A stretch of DNA of 64,000 nucleotides from Clostridiales bacterium (GCA_025757645.1 CP107216.1:929501-993500); one strand, 5' to 3'. Positions 25,538 through 35,245 are shown, numbered from the stretch's first letter. Numbers and translations: made by a program. Notes: a model not told the origin generated them from the letters alone.

Positions 25538-26072
25538 AGGCCGCCTCCTTACCGTTTTTTCGGCAAAGTTCATAGTCATACCCTTTCCGCTGATTACAGT
25601 AGGTGCAAGTGTCTTTTGCCGTTTGGTGCGGGTCAATCCTGCGCAAATAATAAGCACCCGTGCCGTAGAAATTGTCGGCGCAGGTGCTGCAAAGGCAGAG
25701 GATCAGTTTTTTCGGGACGCTTTCAATCAGACCGATGCTGACCGCCAGCGCATGATTGATGCCGCAAATGTGCTTTTCGGACAGATGCCCAATGAAGTTG
25801 CCCAAGCGGCGCTTATCGACGGTGCGCAGCTGTTCCAGCAGGACGATAGAGGGCAGCTTCAAGCCGTCCTCGGCGTCGATGTAGTAGTGGGTAGGAAGTT
25901 TGGCTTTCACGCCGGTTTTGCTTGTAATGGAAGCGATAATGACCGTGGGGCTGTGTTTGTTCCCGACATTATTCTGAATGATCACGACGGGACGGTAGCC
26001 CTCCTGCTCAGAGCCGATGCCCCGGCCCAGATCAGCGTAATACATATCGCCGCGCAAATATGTGTGGTTCAT
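25500..26072 (-). CDS. MazF/PemK-type toxin with Cys-rich C-terminus
   Basis: The 190-residue protein begins like MazF endoribonucleases: RGDMYYADLGRGIGSEQEGYRPVVIIQNNVGNKHSPTVIIASITS, and LPSIVLLEQLRTVDKRRL with the conserved E-Q-x-R-T region (about residues 75-85). After residue 120 comes an extra 70-residue tail with Cys pairs (CLCSTC, CTYC, YELCRK), probably a small metal-binding module, absent from classical MazF. The ATG at 26072 follows AAAGGAGG. No antitoxin gene was seen directly upstream. It may act as a maintenance toxin of the element or as a regulatory RNase. Confidence 0.85.
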   Translation of the reverse strand: MNHTYLRGDMYYADLGRGIGSEQEGYRPVVIIQNNVGNKHSPTVIIASITSKTGVKAKLPTHYYIDAEDGLKLPSIVLLEQLRTVDKRRLGNFIGHLSEKHICGINHALAVSIGLIESVPKKLILCLCSTCADNFYGTGAYYLRRIDPHQTAKDTCTYCNQRKGYDYELCRKNGKEAAYGITDSLQTVIC

Positions 26073-26641
26073 TCTGTGATGACCTCCTTTGTGTATTTAG
26101 GCGTTTCCGCCTATGTAGAGGTCAAGCGGCAGAACAGAATTGAGGTTGGTGAGAGATAAAACATTCTCTGTTTCGTCTGACCCGTCCCGCCGCTTGACCG
26201 TAGTATTTTGAAGAAAATCTATTTGTCCTCGACACCCCGATTTCCTATTGGGAAGTCATCAAGCGGCCGATGGCTGTCGGCTCCACGGGGATTTCACCCT
26301 CACGAGGTTCTCTCATGACCGCCCCCATTGCCTGCGACGGCTTCACGGTCGAAATGCCGCTTATCACGCTCGGACTGTGGCTGGACGGGAGTATCGTTAG
26401 CCCTATTGCCGGTCGTCGCTGGGGCGGGAGCCACCCGCCCGTGATAGCCGACTGCATATCGCTCCCCGCAGTGCGGATTGTGGCGCAGCCGCTAATGTGG
26501 CTCATGCTTTCGCAATGGCAATAGGAATGTGCTTGATGAATGGGTATTCGGTTGTCAAAGGCCATCCCTGCTTGCCGAAAAGGAAAACAGGCAGAGAGTT
26601 TTCGTACCTCTCCACCTGTTTCCTCACTTAAAGGCTATTTT
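26073..26641. other. Gene-poor 570-base leader-like region
   Basis: GGTCAAGCGGC (26120-26130) and GCCGCTTGACC (26189-26199) form an 11-bp inverted repeat. The following 300 bases (26240-26540) are GC-rich with internal pairing, such as GGCGGG with CCCGCC near 26420. A minus-strand ORF of 106 codons (26245-26565) covers this part but has odd composition, no clear ribosome-binding site and no domain I recognise. The region could hold a structured RNA or the element's regulatory leader. Confidence 0.35.
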
Positions 26642-27124
26642 TCAACCACCTATTCCAAAAAATTTTTTCAATCTTTTTTCGGCGGCCGCAACCGATTTTG
26701 CAACGGCCTGAAAAGTGCATCCCTCCATTCCTGCGATCTGCTCATAGGTCAAGCCTTGAAAATAGTAGAGGATCAACCTCCGCTTTTGTATTTCGGGCAG
26801 TTCGGAGATCGCTCTATGTAACTGCGCATATTCCATGCTCTGCAAAGCGCTTTCTTCGACCGTCGCCGGACGATGCACGGCCCGGTCATACAACGATGCC
26901 TCCGTAAGCTCCGATTGCTCATAGTGGCGATCCACTTCGTTCAGATAGGAGAGGTCGTCCAGCTCAAAGGAATCAAACAACGCAAACACGGCAGCGCTGA
27001 TCTCAAAATGATGCCGATTGCCTTGTCCGTCCGAAAAGGTCAGCCAGTGGCGGCCGTCCCCGGTCGTGCCGATGGTATAGGGATTGTATTTGTCCTTCCT
27101 TCGTTTCGGATGGTTTCCATCCAT
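26642..27124 (-). CDS. Sigma-70-like RNA polymerase sigma factor of the element
   Basis: The 160-residue protein starts after GGAGGAAAATATC. The N-terminal half (YNPYTIGTTGDGRHWLTFSDGQGNRHHFEISAAVFALFDSFE) resembles the leader domain of sigma-like proteins found in clostridial conjugative elements. The C-terminal half is a sigma region 4: LHRAISELPEIQKRRLILYYFQGLTYEQIAGMEGCTFQAVAKSVAAAEKRLKKFF, with the helix-turn-helix at about 125-150. It has no region 2, so it may act as an accessory sigma or activator. It probably controls genes of the element. Confidence 0.85.
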   Translation of the reverse strand: MDGNHPKRRKDKYNPYTIGTTGDGRHWLTFSDGQGNRHHFEISAAVFALFDSFELDDLSYLNEVDRHYEQSELTEASLYDRAVHRPATVEESALQSMEYAQLHRAISELPEIQKRRLILYYFQGLTYEQIAGMEGCTFQAVAKSVAAAEKRLKKFFGIGG

Positions 27125-27728
27125 GATATTTTCCTCCGTTTCGATTTGAATTTTGAAAATCCAAATCGTGCGGAGGACTGCGGCAGCCTACGCTGCAGAC
27201 CGAAAAGCGCAGACATAGGAAAATGCATCTGCAGAAAGCGAAGGCCTGCAAAACAAGTGAGTATAATCTATATGGGGTGGCTGTTTTTACTACATATTTC
27301 ATTGCTCGGAGAGCGCTTTTTGAGGAACTCACCATTCGCAACGCAGGCTATAGAATGAAATAAAATTTGCTACTTTTTACAGGGAAGGCGGTTTGCAAAC
27401 AAATAAACACAAAAAATCCCTCCAATCTAAAAAACTCAGATTGGAGGGATATACGCGCAGTGAATCAGCCCGCCAACATTCGTTTTTTTATTTGGCGGGA
27501 TATATGATTTCGTATTTGTTGCATCGCTTATTTGCCGATACTTGTACAGTTGACATGAATGGCGCTGCTATAACAATTACTTACTATAATGAAGTTCCAT
27601 TAACAAAAGTCAAGCCCAAAAACAAAAAAACATGCGAACATCATAGCGGAGAGAAGGAGATCATTTTTCATGGTCATCTTTTGGAATTATATTTTCTAAT
27701 AAATTCTATCAAAAATATAAAAACAGTA
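27125..27728. other. AT-rich junction between the integration module and the RHS locus
   Basis: No convincing gene is seen. CCTCCG..CGATTTG and CAAATCG..CGGAGG (27131-27174) form an inverted repeat just upstream of the sigma gene. A long hairpin lies at 27411-27450, and CCCGCCAA/TTGGCGGG pair around 27467-27500. The plus-strand ORF 27393-27815 runs through these hairpins and is unlikely to be coding. A short frame (MVIFWNYIF) after AGAAGGAG near 27655 may be chance. Confidence 0.4.
27411..27450 (-). terminator. Terminator-like 13-bp hairpin
   Basis: ATCCCTCCAATCT (27416-27428) pairs perfectly with AGATTGGAGGGAT (27438-27450). On the minus strand it is followed by T6. No minus-strand gene is seen upstream of it, so it may insulate the sigma gene from antisense transcripts or mark an insertion border. 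Confidence 0.6.
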
Positions 27729-27757
27729 TTGACAGAGGAAAACGGGTTTATCATAAT
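27729..27757 (+). promoter_or_regulatory. Likely promoter of the RHS gene
   Basis: TTGACA (27729) and CATAAT (27752) are separated by 17 bases, 65 bases upstream of the RHS start codon in an AT-rich region. Confidence 0.65.
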
Positions 27758-27821
27758 TACACCAATACGTTTCATTTTTTTACAGAAACGTACAAAATTT
27801 TACTTTGTGGGGTAAAGAACC

Positions 27822-30800
27822 ATGAAAGAAGGCGTAAAGAAGAGCATATCCCTCATCCTTGTGCTGACGCTGCTGGTGCAGCTGCTGCCGGTGGTGGCAT
27901 TCGGTGTCGGCGACGAAACAAACGATCTGGACATCAGTACAGACAGCGAAACGGTGTCCATGAAAGACGACGATGCGGAGATCGTCGGCGAGGAGGACGC
28001 GCTGCGCGAGGAATCCGTCAAGCATTTCCGGTTGCGGGACGGGGGCTACATGCTGGTGGAGTACGAAACGGCAGTGCACTACCAGACGGCGGACGGGTCC
28101 TGGGAGGAGATCGACAACACACTGCAGAAAACCGGTCAGCAGTATGTTGCCAAGGCGGGAGACATGACGCGGAAATTTGCCGCGTCGCTCGACAGCGGCT
28201 TCCTGTTCGAGACGGCGTATCAGGGGCAGAGCGTGTCGATGTCGCTGGCGCGGCGCAGCAGCCGCGACGTTGTGGCGGTCGCGCCGGACGTTCCGGCAGC
28301 GGAGGAAACGGCAGCCCCCGAAGAAACAGCGGTGCCGGAGACTGCCGACCAGCCGCAGGAGGCGGAGCAGACGGAGGCAGACCAGACGCAGGAGCCCGCG
28401 GAAGCCGCGGCGGAGACGGATGTGCCGCAGCAGGAGACGGATGCGCCGCAGCAGGAGACGGATGCGCCGCAGCAGGAGACGGCAGAGGAGCTGCCGCTGC
28501 TGGACGACGCGGCGTATACGTTGGTCACGTCCACGGCGGCGGCCAGGATGGAAAACCCGGGGGCCAAAATGCGCACCTTCAGCAAGCTGGCGGAGAAAGA
28601 CAAGATCCAGCCGCAGAAAATCCGCTCCAGCGTTGCGTTCGACAACGTGATGGACGGTGTCAGCCTGCTGTACCAGAACTATGGATATAACGTAAAAGAG
28701 AGCATCATCATTGACAAACAGCAGGAGCAGTATGCCTACTCGTTTGTGCTGAATATGCAGGGCCTGACACCGACGCTCGAGGCCGATGGTTCCGTGCTGC
28801 TGCGCAGCGCCGGCGGCGAGGTGATCTACGAGATCCCGGCGCCGTCTCTGGCGGATGCCAACAACGTCACATCGGTGGAGGACGCCGCCTATCGGCTCGA
28901 GCGCATCCAGGGCGGCTATCTGCTGACCGTGGAGGCGGATCCGGAGTGGATGAACGCGCCGGAGCGCGCCTATCCCGTAACGCTCGATCCGACGATCCTG
29001 CTGCACAACAAGGGCAATGTCCTGACGACGTATATCCGTTATGCAGCCCCGAACTCCGTTGCCCCGAATGCAGCGGATCAGTATTGCGGTTATATTGCGG
29101 ATGATTCATACGGTGCGTGCGACATTTACATGAAATTGACTCTGCCCAAGATCCCCAGCGGTTGTGTTCCTGTGCGGGCAGAGATTGCGCTGTATCATGC
29201 AGGCTTCTTCGCTTCCAACCACTTTGGCGGAGCTGCACCCGACGGAAATCTAACAGTGGAAGCACATATATGTGACGGAACAGTGTCAAATGTGTCAAGC
29301 TTGACATGGAACGATGTATATGCTGGTGCATTATCTTTCGATCGCACGATATTGGATTACCAAAAGGTTAGTAAAGGCACACTCGGGGAATATATCACAT
29401 GGGATATTTCACGAGCGATTGTTGAACGTTCCGTCACTGGTTCAGAGACAATCGGCCTAATACTCGAGACAATGGACTGCATCGAGAATTACCGTGTTGC
29501 CAACCTGATCGGCAGCGGATACCACGACTACAGCCCGTATTTTGCGGTGTACTACCGCAACCCGGTCGGGCTGGAGAGCTACTATACCTATCAGGAGGCC
29601 TCGGCAGCAAAAGCGGGTGATCTCTCCATCCAGAATTTCACGAACCAGTTCACGCTGGACCGCACGGATGTCTCGCTCTCTCTCGAGCCGGCATCCTACG
29701 CGCTGCGCCACATCTACAACAGCGCATATTCCGGAAGCTGGTTTTCGGAGAATGGATCGGTCGGCCTGCACACGCGGAATTTTTCTTCCATGCGCATCGG
29801 CATCGGCTGGAAGCTCTCCGCGCAGCAGACGGTGGTGGAGTGTAAGGTCGGCGACAAGACGTACCTGGTCTATAACGACGAGGATGGCACCGAGCATTAC
29901 TTCAGCGAGACGGCAACTAACACGTATGAGGACGAGGACGGCCTCGGCCTGAAGATCGTCAGGTCCACCAGCGGCGGCAACACGATTTACACCATGACGG
30001 ACATGGACAAGTACCGCACATGGGTGTTCCACAACGGCTACCTGATCTCCATCACGGACAACAACAGCAACACGATCTATTTTGCCTACAATGCGGCATA
30101 CGGCAGCGGCAGCGCGTGGAAGCCGGTCAAGGACGCTTCCACCAACCGGCTCGTGCAGATCGTCATGGCCATTCACGACGGCGCAAGCCAGACGGTCGCA
30201 AACCTGACCTACAGCGGCGACCGGCTCTCCAGCGTGACGGACTACGCCGGCCGCACCACGAGCTATACCTACGACTCTGCCGGACACCTGACGCAGGTGA
30301 CGTATGCGGACGGCACGTGTGCGTACTACCAGTACGATCCGGCGAACGGGACCATGATCACGCTGTATGACGGCGAGGCGCAGTACGGTCTGGAGATCTC
30401 GTACATTTTCAATTTCGGCGTCCGATCCACGTTCCGCGTGCGGGAATTCACCGCTGGCAGCGCGCCGGCGGACGGTCAGCGGCAGTATGGCAGTGCCTTC
30501 CACGCCTACCGCGACGGTGTGCGGCAGACATCGTACCGTTTCTACGGCCCGGATCATACCCGAGATACCGCGGACGACACGATCACCAGCTACATTCTCG
30601 ACTATACCGGCAAGACGATCTGCGCCTTTGACAGCAACACGGACCGCTCGGAGCTGCTCGGCGTCAGCGCCGCCAACTACACGAGCAACAACGGCACCAG
30701 CAAAACGAACAACCGCCTGACCGGCGCAGCGGCCATGGGCACATCGTCGCCGAACCTGCTGTCCAACTCCGGCCTGGAGACCTGCACCGGCAGCGCCGCA

Positions 30801-33800
30801 GACGGCTGGGCGCAGCTGCCGTTCAGCACGTCCGCCTCGGCGGGCACACAGTCCGGAGACCGGACGCACCTCGGCAGCGCCTCGATCCAGACCACGGCGC
30901 GCGGCAGCGGCATGTATCAGGAAGCCACCCTGCAGGCAGGCACGACCTACACCTTCTCCGGCTACGTGAACACGTGCGACATGACCGCGTTCGATTCGGG
31001 CGGCAGCGTGTATCTTGCGGCGCTCACGGCCGACCAGATCGCCGATCTGTCGCAGGCGAGCCGCTCGCCGTGGAAGAGCGAACGGGTGAACTACCAAACG
31101 GACGCCTCGGTCAGCCGCGGCTGGGAAAAGGTCAGCGTGACCTTCACGCCGGAAACGTCGGGCACATACTACATGGCCTTCCTGCAGGACAAGGCGGACG
31201 GCACGGCCTATTGCGATGACCTGCTGCTCGAAAAGGGCGAGGCCGCGTCCGAGATCAATCTGGTGCAAAACGGCAGATTCTCGCAGCTCGTCAACGGAAA
31301 ACCGGACTTCTGGACCGCCAACAAATACACGATCACCAACGAGCACCCCACCGGCCAGCCGAACAGCAAGTCCATGCACATCGGCAGCACGATGACCGGC
31401 TACGCGCGCACGCATCAGGTCATCCCGCTCAATCTCCCGGCAGACGAGGCGACGTTCCTGCTCTCCGGCTGGGGCAAGGCGACGAGCGTCGGCGGCACGG
31501 CCCGCAAGCACGTCCACGGCTACGAGCGGTATTTTGGCCTTGTCGCAGAGATCGCCTATACCGACGGCACGACCGAAAACCAGTACGTGAGCTTCAACGG
31601 GGACTACGCGGGCTGGCAGTTTGCATCGGGCGTCATCGTGCCGGGCAAGCGCGACAAGACGGTCAAAGACATCACGGTGCGCTGCGCCTATGACTACAAC
31701 GCCAACGAAGCATATTTCACGGACATCAGCCTCGTGCTCGAACCGGCGGAGACCTACAGCTACGACAGCAAGGGCAACCCCGTCGCGGCGACGGACGGCA
31801 GCGCCAAAACGGCGAGCGAGTACTTCACGGACTCCCAGCGTCTCAAGAGCTATACCACGCCCGGCGGCGCAAAGCACACGCTGGGGTACGACGCAAGCAA
31901 CAACCTGCAGGAGGATACGCTGGCCGGGCTGACGAACTACACCTACCACAACACCTCCGGCAGCGCCACGACGAGCATGACGCGCAAGGGGTACAGCGGG
32001 GACTATCTCAAGTCCCAAAATATCTACGACAACACCGGCCGCTTCCGCGCAGCATCCGAGGATGCTAACGGTGTCACGACGCAGTATGGCTACGATGCCG
32101 GCACCGCGCACCTGCTTTCGACGACGGCGGCCAACGGTACGCAGCAGGATTACCGCTACTGCACCGGCAGCGACCGCACCGCCCTCACGTACATCAACGG
32201 CGTCGCCTCCATCCGCTATACCTACGACCGCGCGCAGCTGAGCGACCTCATCCGCAAAGGGTATCTGGGCTCGACGGGCTTCTGGCAGCACTACCTGCTG
32301 AACTATGATGCCTTCGGCAACATGACGCGCGTGCAGGTCTGCGCCTCGAGCGCGGAGCGAGAGGGGTACACTACGCCCATCACCCTCGCGTCGTATACAT
32401 ATGAGGGCAACGTCAACAACGGCCGGCTGGCCACGATGACCTACGGCAACGGCGACAGTGTCAGCTACACCTATGACGCGTTTGACAGGCAGCGCACCGC
32501 TGCGTATAATGACGGTACAACCTACCACTACGACTATAGCAGCGACAACGACCTCACGCGGCAGTACGCCACGGACGGCGACGGCAAGGTCACGGAGCAG
32601 TACAGCTACCAGTACGACAGCCTCGGCCGCCTCATCCATTCGCGCCAGTCGACGGCCAACGGCGCGCTCATCCAGTCCACGCAGCATATGTACGATGCCG
32701 CCAACCGCATGACGTCGCAGTCGTGGCAGTTCGGCACGGGCCTTTACCGGCAGCAGTATTCTTACACCGGCGTCAAGGCCGACGGCACGGCCGACAGCTC
32801 GGTCGACGGCACGATCAGCGCCATCACGACCACGATCCCGAACCAGCTCGACGTCACGTCTAAGTACGAGTACAATGACCTGCGCCAGCTTGAGAAAAAG
32901 ACGGTCACTGTGCCCAACCAGAACAGGGGCACGACCACGGTCTACACCCGCGGCTATACCTATGCGGTCATCGCGGAGGATGACGGCTGCAACCGGATGG
33001 GTACGCGTCTGGCGAGCACGGGCTACACGTTCGGCTCGAGCAGCCGCAGCTTCGACTATACCTACGACGCGGCCGGCAACATCCAGACGGTCACGACCGG
33101 CGGCACGAATGTGCCCGCGGCAGCCGCCTCGAAGGAATATGGCTACGACGCGCAGGGCCAACTTGCGACCGAGACCAACGGCGGCGCGTCCCGCGCCTAC
33201 GCCTACGACACGGTGGGCAACATCCGCAGCGTCACGACCGACGGCGCGGTCATAAAGTCCTTTGGCTACACGAACCCCTCGTGGCCGGACCTGCTCACGA
33301 GCGTGACAGTCGGCGGCACGACGAAGGACATTCTCTACGAAGGCCAGACCCAGACGAGCGGCGTCCCGTCCTCCGGCAACCCGGTCACGTATTACAACGG
33401 CAAGGATTATTCCTTCACGTGGACGAAGGGCCGCCAGCTTGCCTCCGCAACGGTCGACGGCAAGCAGGTCTCCTACACCTACGACATGTCCGGTGTCCGC
33501 ACCAGCAAAACGGTCAATGGCACGACGTACAACTACACCACGCTCTCCGGCAAGGTCATGCGGCAGCAGTGGGACGGCAAAACACTTGAGTTTGTCTACG
33601 ACGATGGCAACCAGCCGTTCGCCATGATCTATAACGACGGCTCGACCTCGACGCTCTACTACTACGTTCTCAACGCGCAGGGCGACGTCATTGCGCTGCT
33701 GAACGCGAACGGCAAACTCGCTGCGTCCTACGACTATGACGCCTGGGGCAACTGCACGGTGTATGACAGCAGTGCGAAAGTCCTCACCGATCCCACCAGC

Positions 33801-34505
33801 ATCGCCAACCTCAACCCCCTGCGCTACCGCGGCTATTACTATGACGCCGAGACCGGCTTCTACTATCTCCAGAGCCGCTATTATGACCCGGCCATCTGCC
33901 GGTTCATCAACGCCGACGGGTTATTTACAGATGGGTTTATTGGGGCAAATCTGTTTGCATATTGTGCGAACAATCCTGTAAATACGACTGATCCTACTGG
34001 TAACTTTGCAATTACAGCGACAGTGGCTTTGATCACCTTCGGCATAGCACTTGCAGCAACTGCTTTGGCTGTAGGTATTAGTTCATCTCCTGGTTTTCAG
34101 GGAGCTGTCGAAGGTCTCTGTGAATCAGTCGGCAGTGTAGCGGAGCAGATAAAAGAGAAGCTTACGAACAGCTTTTCCAAAATAAAGAAACCGCCAAATT
34201 ACAGAAGTAATAAAGAAGTGCATCATATTGTTGCGCAACATGCGCGAGGGGCAGAACGTACGAAACAAATTTTAATTGACACCGGAATTGGCATTAATTC
34301 TAAGGAGAATACGGTTTCCATAAACACCTGTTTGCATCGCAGGCTGCATACCAATCTATATTATGAAGTGGTAGATATCATTATTGTTAGTGCGTACAAT
34401 TCTGCCGGTGGCGATCCAGTACAGCAAACGGAAAACGTTAAAGTTGCTTTGGGGACAATCAAAGCATTCATAGTTGGGCTTGAGAAAATAACTCCCCAAT
34501 TTTAA
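27822..34505 (+). CDS. Secreted RHS polymorphic toxin with AHH-type nuclease tip
   Basis: This 2227-residue protein starts with a signal peptide (ISLILVLTLLVQLLPVVAFG). An acidic Pro/Gln/Glu/Thr linker with 'QQETDAP' repeats (about 170-225) follows, then a DNRLRE-type domain (about 385-575). Two carbohydrate-binding-like modules come next (starting NLLSNSGLETC near 975 and NLVQNGRFSQL near 1146). Many YD/RHS repeats lead to the RHS core at about 1998-2050 (LRYRGYYYDAETGFYYLQSRYYDP). After AYCANNPVNTTDPTG the sequence turns AT-rich: a hydrophobic segment, then VHHIVAQHARGAERTKQIL ... NTCLHRRLHTNLYYEVVD, matching the AHH nuclease family of HNH/EndoVII-type toxins. The tip would be the toxic part, delivered by the RHS shell. 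The next gene, 15 bases on, should be its immunity protein. Confidence 0.9.
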   Translation: MKEGVKKSISLILVLTLLVQLLPVVAFGVGDETNDLDISTDSETVSMKDDDAEIVGEEDALREESVKHFRLRDGGYMLVEYETAVHYQTADGSWEEIDNTLQKTGQQYVAKAGDMTRKFAASLDSGFLFETAYQGQSVSMSLARRSSRDVVAVAPDVPAAEETAAPEETAVPETADQPQEAEQTEADQTQEPAEAAAETDVPQQETDAPQQETDAPQQETAEELPLLDDAAYTLVTSTAAARMENPGAKMRTFSKLAEKDKIQPQKIRSSVAFDNVMDGVSLLYQNYGYNVKESIIIDKQQEQYAYSFVLNMQGLTPTLEADGSVLLRSAGGEVIYEIPAPSLADANNVTSVEDAAYRLERIQGGYLLTVEADPEWMNAPERAYPVTLDPTILLHNKGNVLTTYIRYAAPNSVAPNAADQYCGYIADDSYGACDIYMKLTLPKIPSGCVPVRAEIALYHAGFFASNHFGGAAPDGNLTVEAHICDGTVSNVSSLTWNDVYAGALSFDRTILDYQKVSKGTLGEYITWDISRAIVERSVTGSETIGLILETMDCIENYRVANLIGSGYHDYSPYFAVYYRNPVGLESYYTYQEASAAKAGDLSIQNFTNQFTLDRTDVSLSLEPASYALRHIYNSAYSGSWFSENGSVGLHTRNFSSMRIGIGWKLSAQQTVVECKVGDKTYLVYNDEDGTEHYFSETATNTYEDEDGLGLKIVRSTSGGNTIYTMTDMDKYRTWVFHNGYLISITDNNSNTIYFAYNAAYGSGSAWKPVKDASTNRLVQIVMAIHDGASQTVANLTYSGDRLSSVTDYAGRTTSYTYDSAGHLTQVTYADGTCAYYQYDPANGTMITLYDGEAQYGLEISYIFNFGVRSTFRVREFTAGSAPADGQRQYGSAFHAYRDGVRQTSYRFYGPDHTRDTADDTITSYILDYTGKTICAFDSNTDRSELLGVSAANYTSNNGTSKTNNRLTGAAAMGTSSPNLLSNSGLETCTGSAADGWAQLPFSTSASAGTQSGDRTHLGSASIQTTARGSGMYQEATLQAGTTYTFSGYVNTCDMTAFDSGGSVYLAALTADQIADLSQASRSPWKSERVNYQTDASVSRGWEKVSVTFTPETSGTYYMAFLQDKADGTAYCDDLLLEKGEAASEINLVQNGRFSQLVNGKPDFWTANKYTITNEHPTGQPNSKSMHIGSTMTGYARTHQVIPLNLPADEATFLLSGWGKATSVGGTARKHVHGYERYFGLVAEIAYTDGTTENQYVSFNGDYAGWQFASGVIVPGKRDKTVKDITVRCAYDYNANEAYFTDISLVLEPAETYSYDSKGNPVAATDGSAKTASEYFTDSQRLKSYTTPGGAKHTLGYDASNNLQEDTLAGLTNYTYHNTSGSATTSMTRKGYSGDYLKSQNIYDNTGRFRAASEDANGVTTQYGYDAGTAHLLSTTAANGTQQDYRYCTGSDRTALTYINGVASIRYTYDRAQLSDLIRKGYLGSTGFWQHYLLNYDAFGNMTRVQVCASSAEREGYTTPITLASYTYEGNVNNGRLATMTYGNGDSVSYTYDAFDRQRTAAYNDGTTYHYDYSSDNDLTRQYATDGDGKVTEQYSYQYDSLGRLIHSRQSTANGALIQSTQHMYDAANRMTSQSWQFGTGLYRQQYSYTGVKADGTADSSVDGTISAITTTIPNQLDVTSKYEYNDLRQLEKKTVTVPNQNRGTTTVYTRGYTYAVIAEDDGCNRMGTRLASTGYTFGSSSRSFDYTYDAAGNIQTVTTGGTNVPAAAASKEYGYDAQGQLATETNGGASRAYAYDTVGNIRSVTTDGAVIKSFGYTNPSWPDLLTSVTVGGTTKDILYEGQTQTSGVPSSGNPVTYYNGKDYSFTWTKGRQLASATVDGKQVSYTYDMSGVRTSKTVNGTTYNYTTLSGKVMRQQWDGKTLEFVYDDGNQPFAMIYNDGSTSTLYYYVLNAQGDVIALLNANGKLAASYDYDAWGNCTVYDSSAKVLTDPTSIANLNPLRYRGYYYDAETGFYYLQSRYYDPAICRFINADGLFTDGFIGANLFAYCANNPVNTTDPTGNFAITATVALITFGIALAATALAVGISSSPGFQGAVEGLCESVGSVAEQIKEKLTNSFSKIKKPPNYRSNKEVHHIVAQHARGAERTKQILIDTGIGINSKENTVSINTCLHRRLHTNLYYEVVDIIIVSAYNSAGGDPVQQTENVKVALGTIKAFIVGLEKITPQF
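32121..33913 (+). repeat. RHS core direct repeat, copy 1
   Basis: This 1.8-kb part of the RHS gene recurs at 35342-37137. I see no difference by eye over the first 860 bases (32121-32980). Scattered changes follow, then a diverged block (about 33430-33690), then near-identity again up to GGTTCATCAACGC, after which the two tips are unrelated. Confidence 0.9.
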
Positions 34506-34520
34506 GGAAGGAGGCGAAGC

Positions 34521-35198
34521 ATGGACTTCGTTCGTGATTACATGCGGGCGTTGCTGGCAAAAGAGATCGACGCGGCAGCTGAATTGCAGAAACAGAAATC
34601 TCAGGTCGTTTATCAGCAGTATTGCGCAGGCGGTACGATGCATCGTGGCTACTATTGTCCAAGCTTGACGGAAGATCTCTGGCTCGGCAACACAAAACGT
34701 GGCCGCCTTTGCAAGAAGCGGCCGTCGGAGGAAAGACTATCACACATATACGGCTTTGATGCGGCAGAACGGCTTATTGTTGTTGAGCACATGCACTGCT
34801 CAAAGGAGTATATCTTGTACGATACAGGAGTGACGTTGGGTGTGGAGATAGATAATGCTAACAATGCAAGTGCAGTAAACATTTGCCGGTATGACGTAAA
34901 TGGAAGAATTCAGATATACGAATGCTATTTTCTCACGCCGAAGGCAGATCAGGTTTTCTATATGACCCGAGAGACGTTCCGCTACCTGCCGGATCAGGTT
35001 ATAGATAATTGGTACAGGGAGATGGAGTATGCAGGAGAATGGTTTCACGAGCATCAACGCTGCGTCTTTCCGGTGAAAGACGGATGTCTGGGTGACTATA
35101 CTGCAGAAAATTTTTATCATGGTCGATGCGGTGTTAAGATCCCTTATCGAGTGACAAAAAAGCGAAAAGTCCCGCCATGTAGCCCTGAAAATAGGTGA
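34521..35198 (+). CDS. Putative immunity protein for the AHH toxin
   Basis: The 225-residue soluble protein begins MDFVRDYMRALLAKEIDAAAEL, directly after a strong AAGGAGGCG site. It has no signal peptide or membrane helix. I do not recognise a family. It contains a Cys/Tyr/Trp-rich middle (QQYCAGGTMHRGYYCPSLTED, YECYFLTPKADQVFYM) and a basic end. Its position 15 bases after the toxin tip and its low GC content compared with the RHS core are what is expected of a cognate immunity gene. A cytoplasmic location fits protection from a nuclease. A cassette-end terminator follows. Confidence 0.6.
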   Translation: MDFVRDYMRALLAKEIDAAAELQKQKSQVVYQQYCAGGTMHRGYYCPSLTEDLWLGNTKRGRLCKKRPSEERLSHIYGFDAAERLIVVEHMHCSKEYILYDTGVTLGVEIDNANNASAVNICRYDVNGRIQIYECYFLTPKADQVFYMTRETFRYLPDQVIDNWYREMEYAGEWFHEHQRCVFPVKDGCLGDYTAENFYHGRCGVKIPYRVTKKRKVPPCSPENR

Positions 35199-35206
35199 TT
35201 CAGTAA

Positions 35207-35245
35207 GCGGGCGGTGCATTAGCACCGCCCGCATTTTATTTCTCT
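35207..35245 (+). terminator. Cassette-end hairpin, copy 1
   Basis: GCGGGCGGTGC (35207-35217) pairs with GCACCGCCCGC (35222-35232) and is followed by ATTTTATTTCTCT. Near-identical hairpins end the second and third cassettes (38118 and 39523). Confidence 0.85.

Noticed and set aside
26245..26565. Minus-strand ORF of 106 codons as a gene
   Set aside because: No ribosome-binding site, odd composition and no recognised domain; kept as an undecided non-coding region instead.
27393..27815. Plus-strand ORF of 140 codons before the RHS gene
   Set aside because: It starts in a terminator hairpin and overlaps the RHS promoter; the sequence has no domain features.
29457..33161. Minus-strand open frame of 1234 codons through the RHS gene
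   Set aside because: It is an antisense shadow of the GC-rich, periodic RHS repeats, with His/Arg/Val-rich composition, no start signals and no domain. The similar frame at 35219-36862 has the same cause.
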